A DNA stretch of 48,178 nt from a virus: IMG/VR virus record IMGVR_UViG_3300028033_000002, positions 1-48,178 of that record; one strand, 5' to 3'. How positions within the stretch are numbered: the stretch's first letter is position 1; every line of letters begins with the position of its first letter. The notes beneath the pieces are model-generated. The model searched no databases. It saw only the letters and a program-made list of their open reading frames with translations, and was not told the origin of the DNA. Below, piece by piece: positions 8,973 through 17,801 of the stretch. The translations under genes and the position numbers were made by a program.

Positions 8973-9638
8973 TTAAAACATCCCCATCATTTTCATGCCA
9001 GCAACTTGACCAATTGCACCAGTTACACCATTCCACATATTTGCGCTAGCCTGACCTCTTGCCAAGGCTGCTCCAGCCTGAGCTGCGCCAGATTGTTGGT
9101 ACAGATTTGAAATATTGCTTGCAGTCTGCATGCCTGCATTACCTGTGCCTGCTGCAGCATTCTGACCTAATGCGGTGAGACCGGCATAGTTCTGATAACG
9201 CTGATTAATCAGCTGGTTCAACAATTGTGGCCTGAATTGCGCTAATGCCGCTTGAGTATTGCCACCGCGTAGACCACCAGTAGCAGATGCGTTTTGCAGA
9301 ATGGCATTTTCACCTTGTTGCAAATAAGTCTGCATCTCTGCACTATTGTTGATATTTCCGATAGCTGCTTGCTGTGCTGCTGTGCCATTAATACCCAATA
9401 AATCCTGCTGACCAGTCAAACCACTAAGACCAGCATCCGCATAAGGCTTTAATAGTTTTTGAACCGCATCAAATTGTCTGCGCTGTTCCTCAACTCCCAT
9501 CTCTGAAGCAGCAACCTGGGCGTTTGCTGCTGTGTTTGCTGCTTTTCTTTGTGCCCTGGATGATAAAGCACCACCAACCACACTGGCACCTACCACTCCT
9601 ACTGCAAGTTTTGTTCCTATTGCTGCTGCGATTGGCAT
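8973..9638 (-). CDS. P22 gp7-like DNA ejection protein
   Basis: A 221-aa alanine/glycine-rich protein with a hydrophobic glycine-zipper N-terminus (AAAIGTKLAVGVVGASVVGGALSS) and a glutamine/alanine-rich helical body. These are the features of P22 gp7 and related DNA transfer proteins. It overlaps the end of the upstream gp14-like gene by 22 bp and is followed two bases later by the gp20-like gene, so the three are probably co-translated. It is packaged in the virion and ejected with the DNA. Confidence 0.8.
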   Translation of the reverse strand: MPIAAAIGTKLAVGVVGASVVGGALSSRAQRKAANTAANAQVAASEMGVEEQRRQFDAVQKLLKPYADAGLSGLTGQQDLLGINGTAAQQAAIGNINNSAEMQTYLQQGENAILQNASATGGLRGGNTQAALAQFRPQLLNQLINQRYQNYAGLTALGQNAAAGTGNAGMQTASNISNLYQQSGAAQAGAALARGQASANMWNGVTGAIGQVAGMKMMGMF

Positions 9639-10084
9639 AAGTATTCTCCCTTGGTTAAGCCAACCAGTGTTTGGTCAAGCAATTCACCGTTTTTTAAGAA
9701 TGATTGAGTCAAAACACCTTCTTTTTTAAATCCAAGTCGAAGCGCATAAAACAGGGCTTTTTTATTGGTCGAAGGTGTATAAGAAATTGCTTTTTGATAA
9801 TTACTGAATAGGTAATCAAGCAGTAATTGCCCCGCCTGAAATGCTTCTTTACCACGCAGCAACAAACAGGTGTGAATTTCTGCGGTTACTGCATTTTGAG
9901 GAACAAGCATGAATAAACCTTTGATTTCTTCATTCTGGTAAATACCAAGACATTCAAAGGTGTGTGGTAATTGCTGTAATTCGTGATTCTTGGATGCATC
10001 GTCCGAAATATCATCATTGACTGCAGCATCTAAAATCACACGGTTTATTAGGTCGAGGTCATTCAAAGGCTGCAATGTAATCAT
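9617..10084 (-). CDS. P22 gp14-like head assembly protein (DUF2824/GNAT-like)
   Basis: A 155-aa protein with a GNAT-like acetyltransferase fold pattern: IYQNEEIKGLFML, then EIHTCLLLRGKEA and a C-terminal FYALRLGFKKEGVL. This resembles the DUF2824 family that includes P22 gp14, which aids assembly and infectivity. Its place directly before the gp7-like gene matches P22. Whether it binds acetyl-CoA cannot be judged from sequence alone. Confidence 0.72.
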   Translation of the reverse strand: MITLQPLNDLDLINRVILDAAVNDDISDDASKNHELQQLPHTFECLGIYQNEEIKGLFMLVPQNAVTAEIHTCLLLRGKEAFQAGQLLLDYLFSNYQKAISYTPSTNKKALFYALRLGFKKEGVLTQSFLKNGELLDQTLVGLTKGEYLCQSQQQ

Positions 10085-10416
10085 GTAACCTCTCGCCCAG
10101 ATGCTCGAATAGTAAGTGAGGTAGCAGCACTGGCAATCATGCTAATTGCATCACCAGATTCCAATACATGACCGACCAGCTCGGGGCAAACATAGGTTTC
10201 ACCTGATGCAACCGACTTATCTTTAATAAGTGCGTTAGCGTCACCAACCGCACCACCTGAAGGCACCACGTTACAACTAAACGTCACAGCTGCTGCTGTT
10301 GTATTGGTAACTGTAACCTTATCTATCATGGTTTTGGCATTGGCGGCAATATATTGATTTGTTTGTACTGCTTCTAATTGCTTGGAAGGAATAATACATT
10401 TAACTTTGACAGCCAT
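10081..10416 (-). CDS. Hypothetical virion-region protein, beta-rich
   Basis: A 111-aa protein with alternating hydrophobic residues and many Thr, Val and Ala. Small residues dominate the middle (TVTNTTAAAVTFSC). The pattern suggests a beta-sandwich, such as a head decoration or tail component, but I recognise no family. It overlaps both neighbours by 1-4 bp inside the head-tail operon, so co-expression with structural genes is likely. Confidence 0.65.
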   Translation of the reverse strand: MAVKVKCIIPSKQLEAVQTNQYIAANAKTMIDKVTVTNTTAAAVTFSCNVVPSGGAVGDANALIKDKSVASGETYVCPELVGHVLESGDAISMIASAATSLTIRASGREVT

Positions 10417-10772
10417 TAAACTATCTCCAATGTTGAGATTTCATGGTGGTGAATATGGGTTGGCTCTGGTGAATCGGCTTGAGTATGCTCATAACGTGGC
10501 GTTAAGTCGTCATACTGGCAATTGCATTGATGCACTGGCTCCATTGCTTTAATGCTAGCTAGCTCATCAATTGCATAAAGCAATGCCATTGCCAAGGCTG
10601 CTTGAGCGGTTGCACTTTCAGCCAGTGATTGAACATCATCAAGGCTTTGCTGCTGATTGTTAAATTCACTGGGTAGAATTTCAAAAACCTGCTCAAAAGC
10701 CTTTAGGGTTCTTGGGTCTTTAAAAATCTTAGCAAGCTCTTCACGACTTGGTTTTTTAGGTCTAACTAGCAT
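10416..10772 (-). CDS. Hypothetical protein between gp10 and gp14-like genes
   Basis: A 118-aa protein with a basic N-terminus (LVRPKKPSREELAKIF), a helical middle and a His/Cys-containing tail (HQCNCQYDD; HIHHHE) that might bind metal. No family recognised. It starts immediately after the gp10-like stop. In P22 the needle gene 26 occupies this interval; this protein is shorter and lacks obvious coiled-coil needle heptads, so equivalence is only a possibility. Confidence 0.62.
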   Translation of the reverse strand: MLVRPKKPSREELAKIFKDPRTLKAFEQVFEILPSEFNNQQQSLDDVQSLAESATAQAALAMALLYAIDELASIKAMEPVHQCNCQYDDLTPRYEHTQADSPEPTHIHHHEISTLEIV

Positions 10773-12158
10773 TTAAACCCCCAACGGCTCTACTTTTGCC
10801 TCTAGTCTTGCAACTGATAACCGTGCTGCTGATGTGCCTGTAAATCGCTGAATACGCCAGTTTTGCATATAACCCTGCTGGAACCACACAAGGCGCTTTG
10901 TACGCTCTCCGTGCTTGCCCACACTAATAAATTTAGGCATAGACCACTCGATACCATCAACAGAATATTGCGTATAAATTCGGGATTCTTTGCCAAACGC
11001 ATTGCGACCAGTTAAGGCAACCAATTCGAGTTGATGAAAGATTGCACCGCTTGATTCGTTGTAAACAATCGCTGTGCCAAACTGCCAATCAATTTCATTA
11101 CCCCAATGCTCACCAGATTCATCCGTAAGAACACCCATTTTTGGTTCTGAAGTATGACCTACAAACCATTTGTTATAGGCATGAGTCATGTTTCGAGCTT
11201 TATAGCCACCACCACTATTTAAAATAAACCATGTTGGTTGACCTGTGGTTTGTGATGCAACCGAGTCGTAGACCAGTGTTTGATCAGGCAGATGAATGTA
11301 TAACCATGAGTGACCATCAATCTGACGCGACTCAAGCAAACATTTCGACAATTGATCTTCGGTGTAATTTGAAAGAATTTGCTCAACTTCGCGTGTTGCA
11401 ATCTTCTGTGACGAACCCGCTGCAGCAACATAAACTGTGATGGCTTCGTTTCGTCCACCGCCAAGCATAGCGATTGCATCCATATAAACGCATGCAGTCT
11501 TTTTGCTTAGCGTGCCTTTGGTAGTTTGAGCGCCATCAATTCGCTGGAATGGAAAAAACTCACCACCAACGTTATCAAACACTTCAATGGTGTGGCGGTT
11601 TAAAACATACACCTCATTTCGAAGCTTGATTAAGCCAACAATAGGATCGGGATCAACTTCTGATGAGCCGTATTTAAGCGGATTCACTTCAAAAGGATTA
11701 TTTAACTCGGTGACAACAATGTTGTTGCTATCACTTGTCATGAAATAGCCATCCACCCAAATCACATCATGCACAGCACCTAGATTTGGGTCTGTAACCT
11801 GTTTTAACGTGCCGTTGTATAAATACAAGGCGTTTCCTGCGTTAATAGCTAGATAATCAAATGAATAATCAAATGAACACAACCCACCTAATTGCACATT
11901 ACCAATCTCTGTAATTTGACCAAATGCTGTAATTTTTACAAACTTAGTGCCGCAAACTCGATAATGCTCACCGCGCCAAACAATACCACCACGATCTATA
12001 CCAGGTAAATCTGCGACATGATTAATACCCTCGGCTGGTCTTAAATATCCAGCAGAAATCCCCTGTCCTTTTGGAACTGGAATCAGGTTGACAGGGTAAG
12101 CTGTGCGAAAATCAGAGTTATTGTCAGTATAGATTCCATCCAAAATAGGGATTTGCAT
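10773..12158 (-). CDS. P22 gp10-like packaged DNA stabilization (tail hub) protein
   Basis: A 461-aa protein like P22 gp10, which plugs the portal after packaging and carries the tail. Shared features include an early YPVNLIPVPKG segment, SAGYLRPAEGI, YRVCGTKFVKI, repeated beta-propeller-like strands and ILSNYTEDQL followed by LLESRQIDGHSWLYIHLPDQ. The ATG at 12158 has GTGGGG upstream; the longer frame to 12179 needs a TTG and is not supported. It sits after the gp4-like gene and one small gene, close to the P22 order. Confidence 0.9.
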   Translation of the reverse strand: MQIPILDGIYTDNNSDFRTAYPVNLIPVPKGQGISAGYLRPAEGINHVADLPGIDRGGIVWRGEHYRVCGTKFVKITAFGQITEIGNVQLGGLCSFDYSFDYLAINAGNALYLYNGTLKQVTDPNLGAVHDVIWVDGYFMTSDSNNIVVTELNNPFEVNPLKYGSSEVDPDPIVGLIKLRNEVYVLNRHTIEVFDNVGGEFFPFQRIDGAQTTKGTLSKKTACVYMDAIAMLGGGRNEAITVYVAAAGSSQKIATREVEQILSNYTEDQLSKCLLESRQIDGHSWLYIHLPDQTLVYDSVASQTTGQPTWFILNSGGGYKARNMTHAYNKWFVGHTSEPKMGVLTDESGEHWGNEIDWQFGTAIVYNESSGAIFHQLELVALTGRNAFGKESRIYTQYSVDGIEWSMPKFISVGKHGERTKRLVWFQQGYMQNWRIQRFTGTSAARLSVARLEAKVEPLGV

Positions 12159-12160
12159 AT

Positions 12161-12604
12161 TTACCCCACTCGATACCAAGTATTAGAGAGTTTGTCGTAC
12201 TTCAATTTAAAGAAGCCATTTGCAGCCAAGGCATTTGGCGCACCAATCACGAGTGCATTATTCCCATCAACCGAGAAGTTATTCACCTGTTGAGAGCACG
12301 TTACCAAGACAACTTGCCCATCCGTAACCACATAACGTTCCGGGAGCTTAATTGATCCAGTCGTAATACTTACAGATGGATTAAGAATCAGATAGGTGCC
12401 AACTTCATGATTCTCGATATTGAGTGTGAAATCCGCATTCGGGTTAAAGTGTTGAATAAGCAAAGCGGATTGATTGGATTTGTCTTTAATGACCTCTTTT
12501 AAAACATCAATCGCCAAACCACGATAGTCCTGATTGTTTGCACTCCAAAGCACAACTGAATCATTTGGACCAATGCGATCCGTAATATTTAATCGTTTAT
12601 TCAT
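12161..12604 (-). CDS. Hypothetical protein between gp4 and gp10 genes
   Basis: A 147-aa protein rich in beta-type segments (ADFTLNIENHEVGTYLILN; YVVTDGQVVLVTCS), ending FFKLKYDKLSNTWYRVG, a pattern often seen in phage head-tail or fibre-associated proteins. It overlaps the gp4-like gene by 8 bp and is two bases from the gp10-like start, so it is an integral part of the late operon. Function unknown. Confidence 0.65.
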   Translation of the reverse strand: MNKRLNITDRIGPNDSVVLWSANNQDYRGLAIDVLKEVIKDKSNQSALLIQHFNPNADFTLNIENHEVGTYLILNPSVSITTGSIKLPERYVVTDGQVVLVTCSQQVNNFSVDGNNALVIGAPNALAANGFFKLKYDKLSNTWYRVG

Positions 12605-13079
12605 TTGTGAAACTCACTGATGTGTCGGGAGCAAATACTGTTTTGGTAGGTGTCTTTTCAACAAAAGGTAGACATTCACCTTTGTGCCCAGCGCCACGCG
12701 GTAACGATGGATCAAGCTGTACACGTGGTGGATTGCTCAACATTGCTAATTGAATAGTTTCAAAAGCGTCTTTGGCCATAGCTTTGGTTTCAGCAGACAC
12801 CACCTTCCCAAATGCGCCAGCTAATCGAATAGATAGATTTAAAACCACCGCTTCAACAGCATAATCTGGAATAAATGTTTCTTGATCCAAGTCGCCACTG
12901 TTGGCATCACCTGATAGCGGATAACCAAAACGAATGTCTTTGCTATCCCATAAGGCCATCATTGAATCAAGTTTGCGCTTTGCACTTTCAACCTGCTCTG
13001 GCTGCATATCGAACACATAAGATGCAAGTCCTAGTTCTTCAAGCGCCTGCTCAACAATTTGTCTTTTAGTCCAGGACAT
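12597..13079 (-). CDS. P22 gp4-like tail accessory factor
   Basis: A 160-aa protein resembling P22 gp4, the first tail factor added to the portal. It starts SWTKRQIVEQALEELGL and contains the helical LDSMMALWDSKDIRFGYPL and an AVEAVVLNLSIRLAGAFGK helix, typical of the gp4 family. The ATG at 13079 has GAGG five bases upstream; a GTG two codons earlier is a weaker choice. The C-terminal tail is extended and proline-rich. Confidence 0.85.
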   Translation of the reverse strand: MSWTKRQIVEQALEELGLASYVFDMQPEQVESAKRKLDSMMALWDSKDIRFGYPLSGDANSGDLDQETFIPDYAVEAVVLNLSIRLAGAFGKVVSAETKAMAKDAFETIQLAMLSNPPRVQLDPSLPRGAGHKGECLPFVEKTPTKTVFAPDTSVSFTNE

Positions 13080-13094
13080 AAGCACCTCATATAT

Positions 13095-13490
13095 TTAAGA
13101 TTGATCTTCTGACTCAAGCACTAAATTAATTAATGCTGGCTTACCATCACGTGCACCGTATTCAACTTTTCGCTCATCAAGCAATTTACGCAGCTCATCG
13201 GCTGGCATATCTTCAACTTGCTTAAAGCGTATCTGTTTGCGTAGCTCTTGGTTTTCTTTTAGAGCTTCGACCAATTCTTCTTTTAACTGAGTATTTTCTT
13301 TGTCAAGACTTTGAATATTGTTAGTGCCAATTACACCATTTGGCTTGGATTCAATTTTTGGCTCAGGCAAATCACTAAAGCTTACCCAACCAGAATCAAG
13401 CAGTTCTTTTTCCGATTCTTCATTTGATGCGGTTTGGTATTCGTATTTAAGCTTATCGCCCTTGTAGAGCATCTTTGGATAATTCGACAT
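13095..13490 (-). CDS. Hypothetical protein with coiled coil and HeH/LEM-like C-terminus
   Basis: A 131-aa acidic protein lying between coat and gp4 genes. Residues 1-35 resemble small phage proteins that begin YPKMLYKG; the middle (about 70-100) is a coiled coil (NTQLKEELVEALKENQELRKQI). The last 35 residues (DELRKLLDERKVEYGARDGKPALINLV) fit the HeH/LEM helix-extension-helix pattern common in phage structural operons. The start at 13490 has GGAG upstream; the longer frame crosses the terminator hairpin. Confidence 0.7.
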   Translation of the reverse strand: MSNYPKMLYKGDKLKYEYQTASNEESEKELLDSGWVSFSDLPEPKIESKPNGVIGTNNIQSLDKENTQLKEELVEALKENQELRKQIRFKQVEDMPADELRKLLDERKVEYGARDGKPALINLVLESEDQS

Positions 13491-13501
13491 TTCACTACTC
13501 C

Positions 13502-13540
13502 AAAAATGACGACGCCCGCATATAGCGGGCATTTGTCGTC
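13502..13540 (-). terminator. Terminator after the coat gene
   Basis: On the minus strand GACGAC and GCCCGC pair with GCGGGC and GTCGTC in a nested hairpin followed by ATTTTTG. It probably reduces read-through from the highly expressed coat gene into the tail genes. Confidence 0.75.
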
Positions 13541-13551
13541 ATGGTTTTGTT

Positions 13552-14811
13552 TTAGGCCTGATTTTCTAGCATGATGCCAGCCAATTCGGGGTTAAGCACT
13601 TCCACGTTCGCCCACACAAATAAACGGTAGTTAGCCGCTAATGTATCGACGTTAGAGTCAGACAACATCACGATCTGAATGCCGCTATCAGTGATTGCTT
13701 TACGAACACGCTTGCCTGAAGCTTCAAATGGCTCAGTATTGAAGTCAGCATGCACAATTTCAATCGCTGATTTTTCGTAGAACACGCTTGCCGCTGTGGT
13801 CTTTTTATTCAGGATGGTGATTGCTGCACCATCTGCTGCACCAGTTGTTACGTTTGCATAAGCTTTTTGAGCTGCTGCTGTGCCATCTGCAGGAACGATT
13901 GCAGGTGAAATTGTCCAGTTACCACCATTGATTGCAAGAATACGGAAAGTTTTAAGCTGACCTGTGGATTGCTTGTTGATATGACCAACCGCATATACAC
14001 CCGCGATTGTGAACACATCGCCAACTGCCGCACCCGTACCAGCGCCCGCACCAGTTCCAACTACTAAGGTTTGAGTACGGTTATCAGCAGGGATGCCATT
14101 CACATCAGCAGAAACTGGCGTGTATGACTGCGCACCGCTTACCAAATAGCCAGTACCTGCAGAGCCAGTAATTGATTTACCGTAATCAACACGGAAAGTA
14201 TCAAAGCCTGCAATCGGTTGTAGCGTAGAGCGCTGGTATGCGTTCATTGGTGCTGTGTTCATTGTTTGACGTGCAGCAAGGTTGCCAGCAATGTTTTTCG
14301 CCATACGTGGATTTAACAACATGATACGCTCGCCACGAGTCGCTTGTTGCTCAAGCATAAGCGCATCAGCTTCTGCAGCATCATCGTAAGTGTCGATTGC
14401 ACCTGCGTTGATTACAGCCAAAGTACCACGCTCTGCAACACGGTTAGCAACCAATGTATCCAACTTGTTAGAAAGCAAGATATTTGATGTTTTAACAATG
14501 TTGTCAAAAGCATACGGGTTGTTAAGGTCTACACCTGTCAATTTAACTGGCACGTTACGAATGTGCGATTCAGTCAAAGTAGCAGGAACAGTAAGCTCCA
14601 CTAAGTCCTTGTATTGACCAGTAATGTCGCGACCATCAACGATTTCTGTCATCAAAGGCATTGGACGGTGGAAAGTCTGACCATTCAAAGCAAGTGCTTC
14701 AGCAGGTGCTTTGTATTGAGAAACGTTTTTAGAGCTGATATTGGTTGCATCAAAGCCAGCCACAACATCATCAAAGAAAACATCAATTTTTTTAGCAAAT
14801 GAGTTCGCCAT
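13552..14811 (-). CDS. P22 gp5-like major coat protein
   Basis: A 419-aa capsid protein of the P22 coat family (HK97 fold). It starts MANSFAKKIDVFFDDVVAGFD and contains the MLLNPRMAKNIAGNLAARQ and PIAGFDTFRVDYG segments expected in this family. A glycine/alanine/threonine-rich insertion (about 225-345) corresponds to the I-domain region. The C-terminus ends VEVLNPELAGIMLENQA. It follows the scaffold gene by 11 bp and precedes a strong terminator. Confidence 0.92.
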   Translation of the reverse strand: MANSFAKKIDVFFDDVVAGFDATNISSKNVSQYKAPAEALALNGQTFHRPMPLMTEIVDGRDITGQYKDLVELTVPATLTESHIRNVPVKLTGVDLNNPYAFDNIVKTSNILLSNKLDTLVANRVAERGTLAVINAGAIDTYDDAAEADALMLEQQATRGERIMLLNPRMAKNIAGNLAARQTMNTAPMNAYQRSTLQPIAGFDTFRVDYGKSITGSAGTGYLVSGAQSYTPVSADVNGIPADNRTQTLVVGTGAGAGTGAAVGDVFTIAGVYAVGHINKQSTGQLKTFRILAINGGNWTISPAIVPADGTAAAQKAYANVTTGAADGAAITILNKKTTAASVFYEKSAIEIVHADFNTEPFEASGKRVRKAITDSGIQIVMLSDSNVDTLAANYRLFVWANVEVLNPELAGIMLENQA

Positions 14812-14822
14812 AAGTATTCACC

Positions 14823-15713
14823 TTATTTCTGTAAAGATTTTTTGTATCTAATCAGCTCGGTACGATCACCAGTTTTCGCTGCTTTCGCTTCGAGTTGCGC
14901 TAACTTTTGATCTACCACACCAGACAAGCCAGCCGATCCGCTAGGTTTTCGCTCTGGTTGAGTTGATGGTTTACGAGTTTGGATTTTCATTTGAGAGTCC
15001 AGTTTTGCTGCAGCAAAGGCGAATTGAATTGGGTCTGTAATTTCGGAAAGCTCTTGCGCTTTCTTTGGGTTTTTCCCTAAGTGATACAAAATCAATTCAG
15101 GATTTTCGGCAGCATGAATCAAAATGCCCTGCTGGGTTGCTGTGAGTTTGTCTTTTGCAGCTTCTTCTACTTCCTCAAAGTCACGAACTTTGGATGCTAC
15201 ATTTTGACGACGCTCTTCATAGCTTTGCATTTTGGCCTGCCAAGCCTGTTGCGCTTGCTCTTCTTCAGCCTGTTTTGATGCCTGTTGCTGTTCAACTTGG
15301 CGCTTGCGTTCATGCCATTGTTCAACTGCGCTTTCAAATTGATCTTCGTCATAATCAAAGTCGGCAAGCTTTGGTTTAGGCCCAACCTCAATTGGTTTTT
15401 CAGTTGGTTTAGCCTGTTGCACCTGAGCCTCTAGCTCCTTGATGCGTTTTCGCGCTTCCCTCTCTTTTTTGCGAAGGTCTTTTACCCATGGTGGCGCTGG
15501 TTTGCCGCTAAAGTCATCGTCATCGGATGGCTCTGGCTCCTCATCACCCACCGTAATAACAAACTCTTCATCTTCTGACATCTCATCATCAGATTGTTTT
15601 GCTTCATCTTGGGCTTCTTCTGAATTTTCCTGACTTTCATCTTCCTGATTGTCTTCAATCGGGTCAATGTTGTCTTCTTCATCCAGTTCTGTGCGCAGGT
15701 CTTCAATTGACAT
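14823..15713 (-). CDS. Scaffolding protein
   Basis: A 296-aa protein with a very acidic N-terminal 75 residues (EDNIDPIEDNQEDESQENSE), a charged coiled coil (about 85-180, KEREARKRIKELEAQVQQ) and a basic C-terminal tail ending LIRYKKSLQK. Basic C-terminal helices bind coat protein in P22-type scaffolds. Its position between portal and coat matches P22 gene 8. It overlaps the portal gene end by 11 bp. Confidence 0.83.
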   Translation of the reverse strand: MSIEDLRTELDEEDNIDPIEDNQEDESQENSEEAQDEAKQSDDEMSEDEEFVITVGDEEPEPSDDDDFSGKPAPPWVKDLRKKEREARKRIKELEAQVQQAKPTEKPIEVGPKPKLADFDYDEDQFESAVEQWHERKRQVEQQQASKQAEEEQAQQAWQAKMQSYEERRQNVASKVRDFEEVEEAAKDKLTATQQGILIHAAENPELILYHLGKNPKKAQELSEITDPIQFAFAAAKLDSQMKIQTRKPSTQPERKPSGSAGLSGVVDQKLAQLEAKAAKTGDRTELIRYKKSLQK

Positions 15714-17784
15714 ATTGCATTTCCTCGTTCTGTATAGGCTGAACGGTTGCCTGTTGTGGTTGCATACCTAGCTGACTAATTGCTTCAAGCACTGCTTGTC
15801 GCTCATCCATATCTAGGCGCGTCATTAAATCTATTGCTTTAGCTTTAGTTTCTTCTGCTCTTGCTATCGCAAGTTCAGTGTCTGCCTGTGCTTTAATTGC
15901 GAGTGATTTATTCTTTTCAGCTTCTGATTGTAGATACAGCGTATTTGCATCAGGTTGCTGATTCTGAGCTTCTTGTGCGAGTTGCTGAGCTTCTTCTTTG
16001 GTTGGCTCTACAACGCCCATACGCAGCAATTTCTTGCGGTAATATTCACGGACTTCACTAACACCCTCACCTTCCATATTCATCATAATCATGGATGACA
16101 GCACTTGTTGATCCATTGGGTCGGCTACCAAAGGAAGCATGTTGGTTAGTGAGCGTACCGTTGCATTGCGCTTACTGGTCGATGTTGGTCCAATGTCGAT
16201 TGCGACATCAAACTTAGCTTTGGTTAAGTCATTTGTATGCTCAACTTCACCTGAAGTTGGGTTGTAAACAGGCTTAAATAACTCGATTGAGTCAATCTCG
16301 TCCTGATTGCCTACCGTCTTCATTGTTCGACCATCTTCAACATACAGCTCAGAAGCCATAGACAGCCAAATTTCACCTGATCGGCGCACCGCTTTGGCAA
16401 AGTTAGAAATGTAGATGAAGGATTGCATGCCAAGCTGGTTTTGCACCAAATCAATAGCTTCTGCACTCACATTGGAGCTTATCTTTTCACCCTGCTCTTG
16501 ATTCCCCAGAAGATCTTTAATATCCACTTCTGTTAATTGAAGTAACGCACCCATTGCTGGCGGTACACTTGGCGGCTTGGTGTAAGCCACTGGACCTTGA
16601 GCAACAATATTGTTCATTGCATCTTTAAGCGGATGAGCCAATAGGAACGGATAGTTCTCAATATTGTCATTCGCCCACATGTGCTGAACGCCAGCAACCT
16701 GTTCAGGTGCTAGAATCGGCTTCTCAACGCTCGAAGAAGCACTGATTTCACCAAGCTTGGACAGCTGCATGTTCTTCAGTCGCTGAGCATCCTTACAGAG
16801 CCGCACATGACCCATGCAACGCTCTACGTTGTCGATATACCAGCGTTTGCCATACACAGGCACGATCGGAATATGACGACCAGCGATATAGCCATAATCC
16901 TCAAGAACACCAAGACCAGACATAAGAAGCTTGCGAACACGCTTGCGCTCAAAATCTCGGACACGAACCTCTTGCGCACCTGTTGCATTTAATTCATCAA
17001 GAACGCTTGGGTCTTCTTCAAGTTGTTCTGCTGTATATCGTTCTTCAGAGCCATCAATTAAACGGAAGATATGAATCTTCTCTTTAACCTTTTCGACCTT
17101 GTAGTATTCAGCGACGTAAACAGAATCTTTTGACGCCCAATCAAAGTGACTATTGCTAATCGTTTTATCCCATGATGATGGGTCTTGATCTTCACCATAT
17201 TCTTCTTTGAATGCATCACATGACATTGATGTTAGAACAAAGCAGTATTTCGCATCTGCTTTATCCTGGCGTTTAGCATCAGGATCAAAGAAAACGCATG
17301 TATCAGCATCAAAAATAGGTTCTATTCTGATTCGCTGATGCTCGTTCTCTTCATCGTCCTCATCTTCATATTCAGCACGTAAACGCCAAGCACCAAAGCC
17401 ACCACCGACTGCTTCTTCAAATGCATTGTCATAAGCTTCATCTGCACCTGAGTCCTGCTCATCTGCACGATAAAGCTTTGCACAGGTATCAGCCAAGTCA
17501 TCATTGCTCACACCATCCTTGCTAATGAAGTTCACACCAATGCGGTTGTTGCGATATTCATTGATAATACGAATAACAGCCAAGTGAATCTTATTGACTT
17601 CAAATTTAGGCTTATTTTCAAACTGTTCGCCTAACTTGCCTTCCCATTGAGCACCAGCAATAGAATAAAAACGACGATCCTCTAAGCACTGTTGACGTTC
17701 ATCAGCAACAGCACATTGAGCTTTATCAAATTGTTTCTTTGCGGTTTCGTGGATTTTGGCAAGTCGATCTGCTTTATCAGTCAC
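15703..17784 (-). CDS. P22 gp1-like portal protein
   Basis: A roughly 693-aa portal of the P22 family, forming the dodecameric DNA channel at one capsid vertex. Typical features are the N-terminal FYSIAGAQWEG segment, DPDAKRQDKADAKYCF, the central YGKRWYIDNVERCMGHVR and a C-terminal helical, glutamine-rich barrel (from about 600). A GTG at 17784 with GGAG seven bases upstream is the preferred start; the frame extends to a TTG at 17808 overlapping the terL stop. It lies directly after terL. Confidence 0.9.
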   Translation of the reverse strand: MTDKADRLAKIHETAKKQFDKAQCAVADERQQCLEDRRFYSIAGAQWEGKLGEQFENKPKFEVNKIHLAVIRIINEYRNNRIGVNFISKDGVSNDDLADTCAKLYRADEQDSGADEAYDNAFEEAVGGGFGAWRLRAEYEDEDDEENEHQRIRIEPIFDADTCVFFDPDAKRQDKADAKYCFVLTSMSCDAFKEEYGEDQDPSSWDKTISNSHFDWASKDSVYVAEYYKVEKVKEKIHIFRLIDGSEERYTAEQLEEDPSVLDELNATGAQEVRVRDFERKRVRKLLMSGLGVLEDYGYIAGRHIPIVPVYGKRWYIDNVERCMGHVRLCKDAQRLKNMQLSKLGEISASSSVEKPILAPEQVAGVQHMWANDNIENYPFLLAHPLKDAMNNIVAQGPVAYTKPPSVPPAMGALLQLTEVDIKDLLGNQEQGEKISSNVSAEAIDLVQNQLGMQSFIYISNFAKAVRRSGEIWLSMASELYVEDGRTMKTVGNQDEIDSIELFKPVYNPTSGEVEHTNDLTKAKFDVAIDIGPTSTSKRNATVRSLTNMLPLVADPMDQQVLSSMIMMNMEGEGVSEVREYYRKKLLRMGVVEPTKEEAQQLAQEAQNQQPDANTLYLQSEAEKNKSLAIKAQADTELAIARAEETKAKAIDLMTRLDMDERQAVLEAISQLGMQPQQATVQPIQNEEMQYVN

Positions 17785-17801
17785 GACTTGACTCCATTTG
17801 A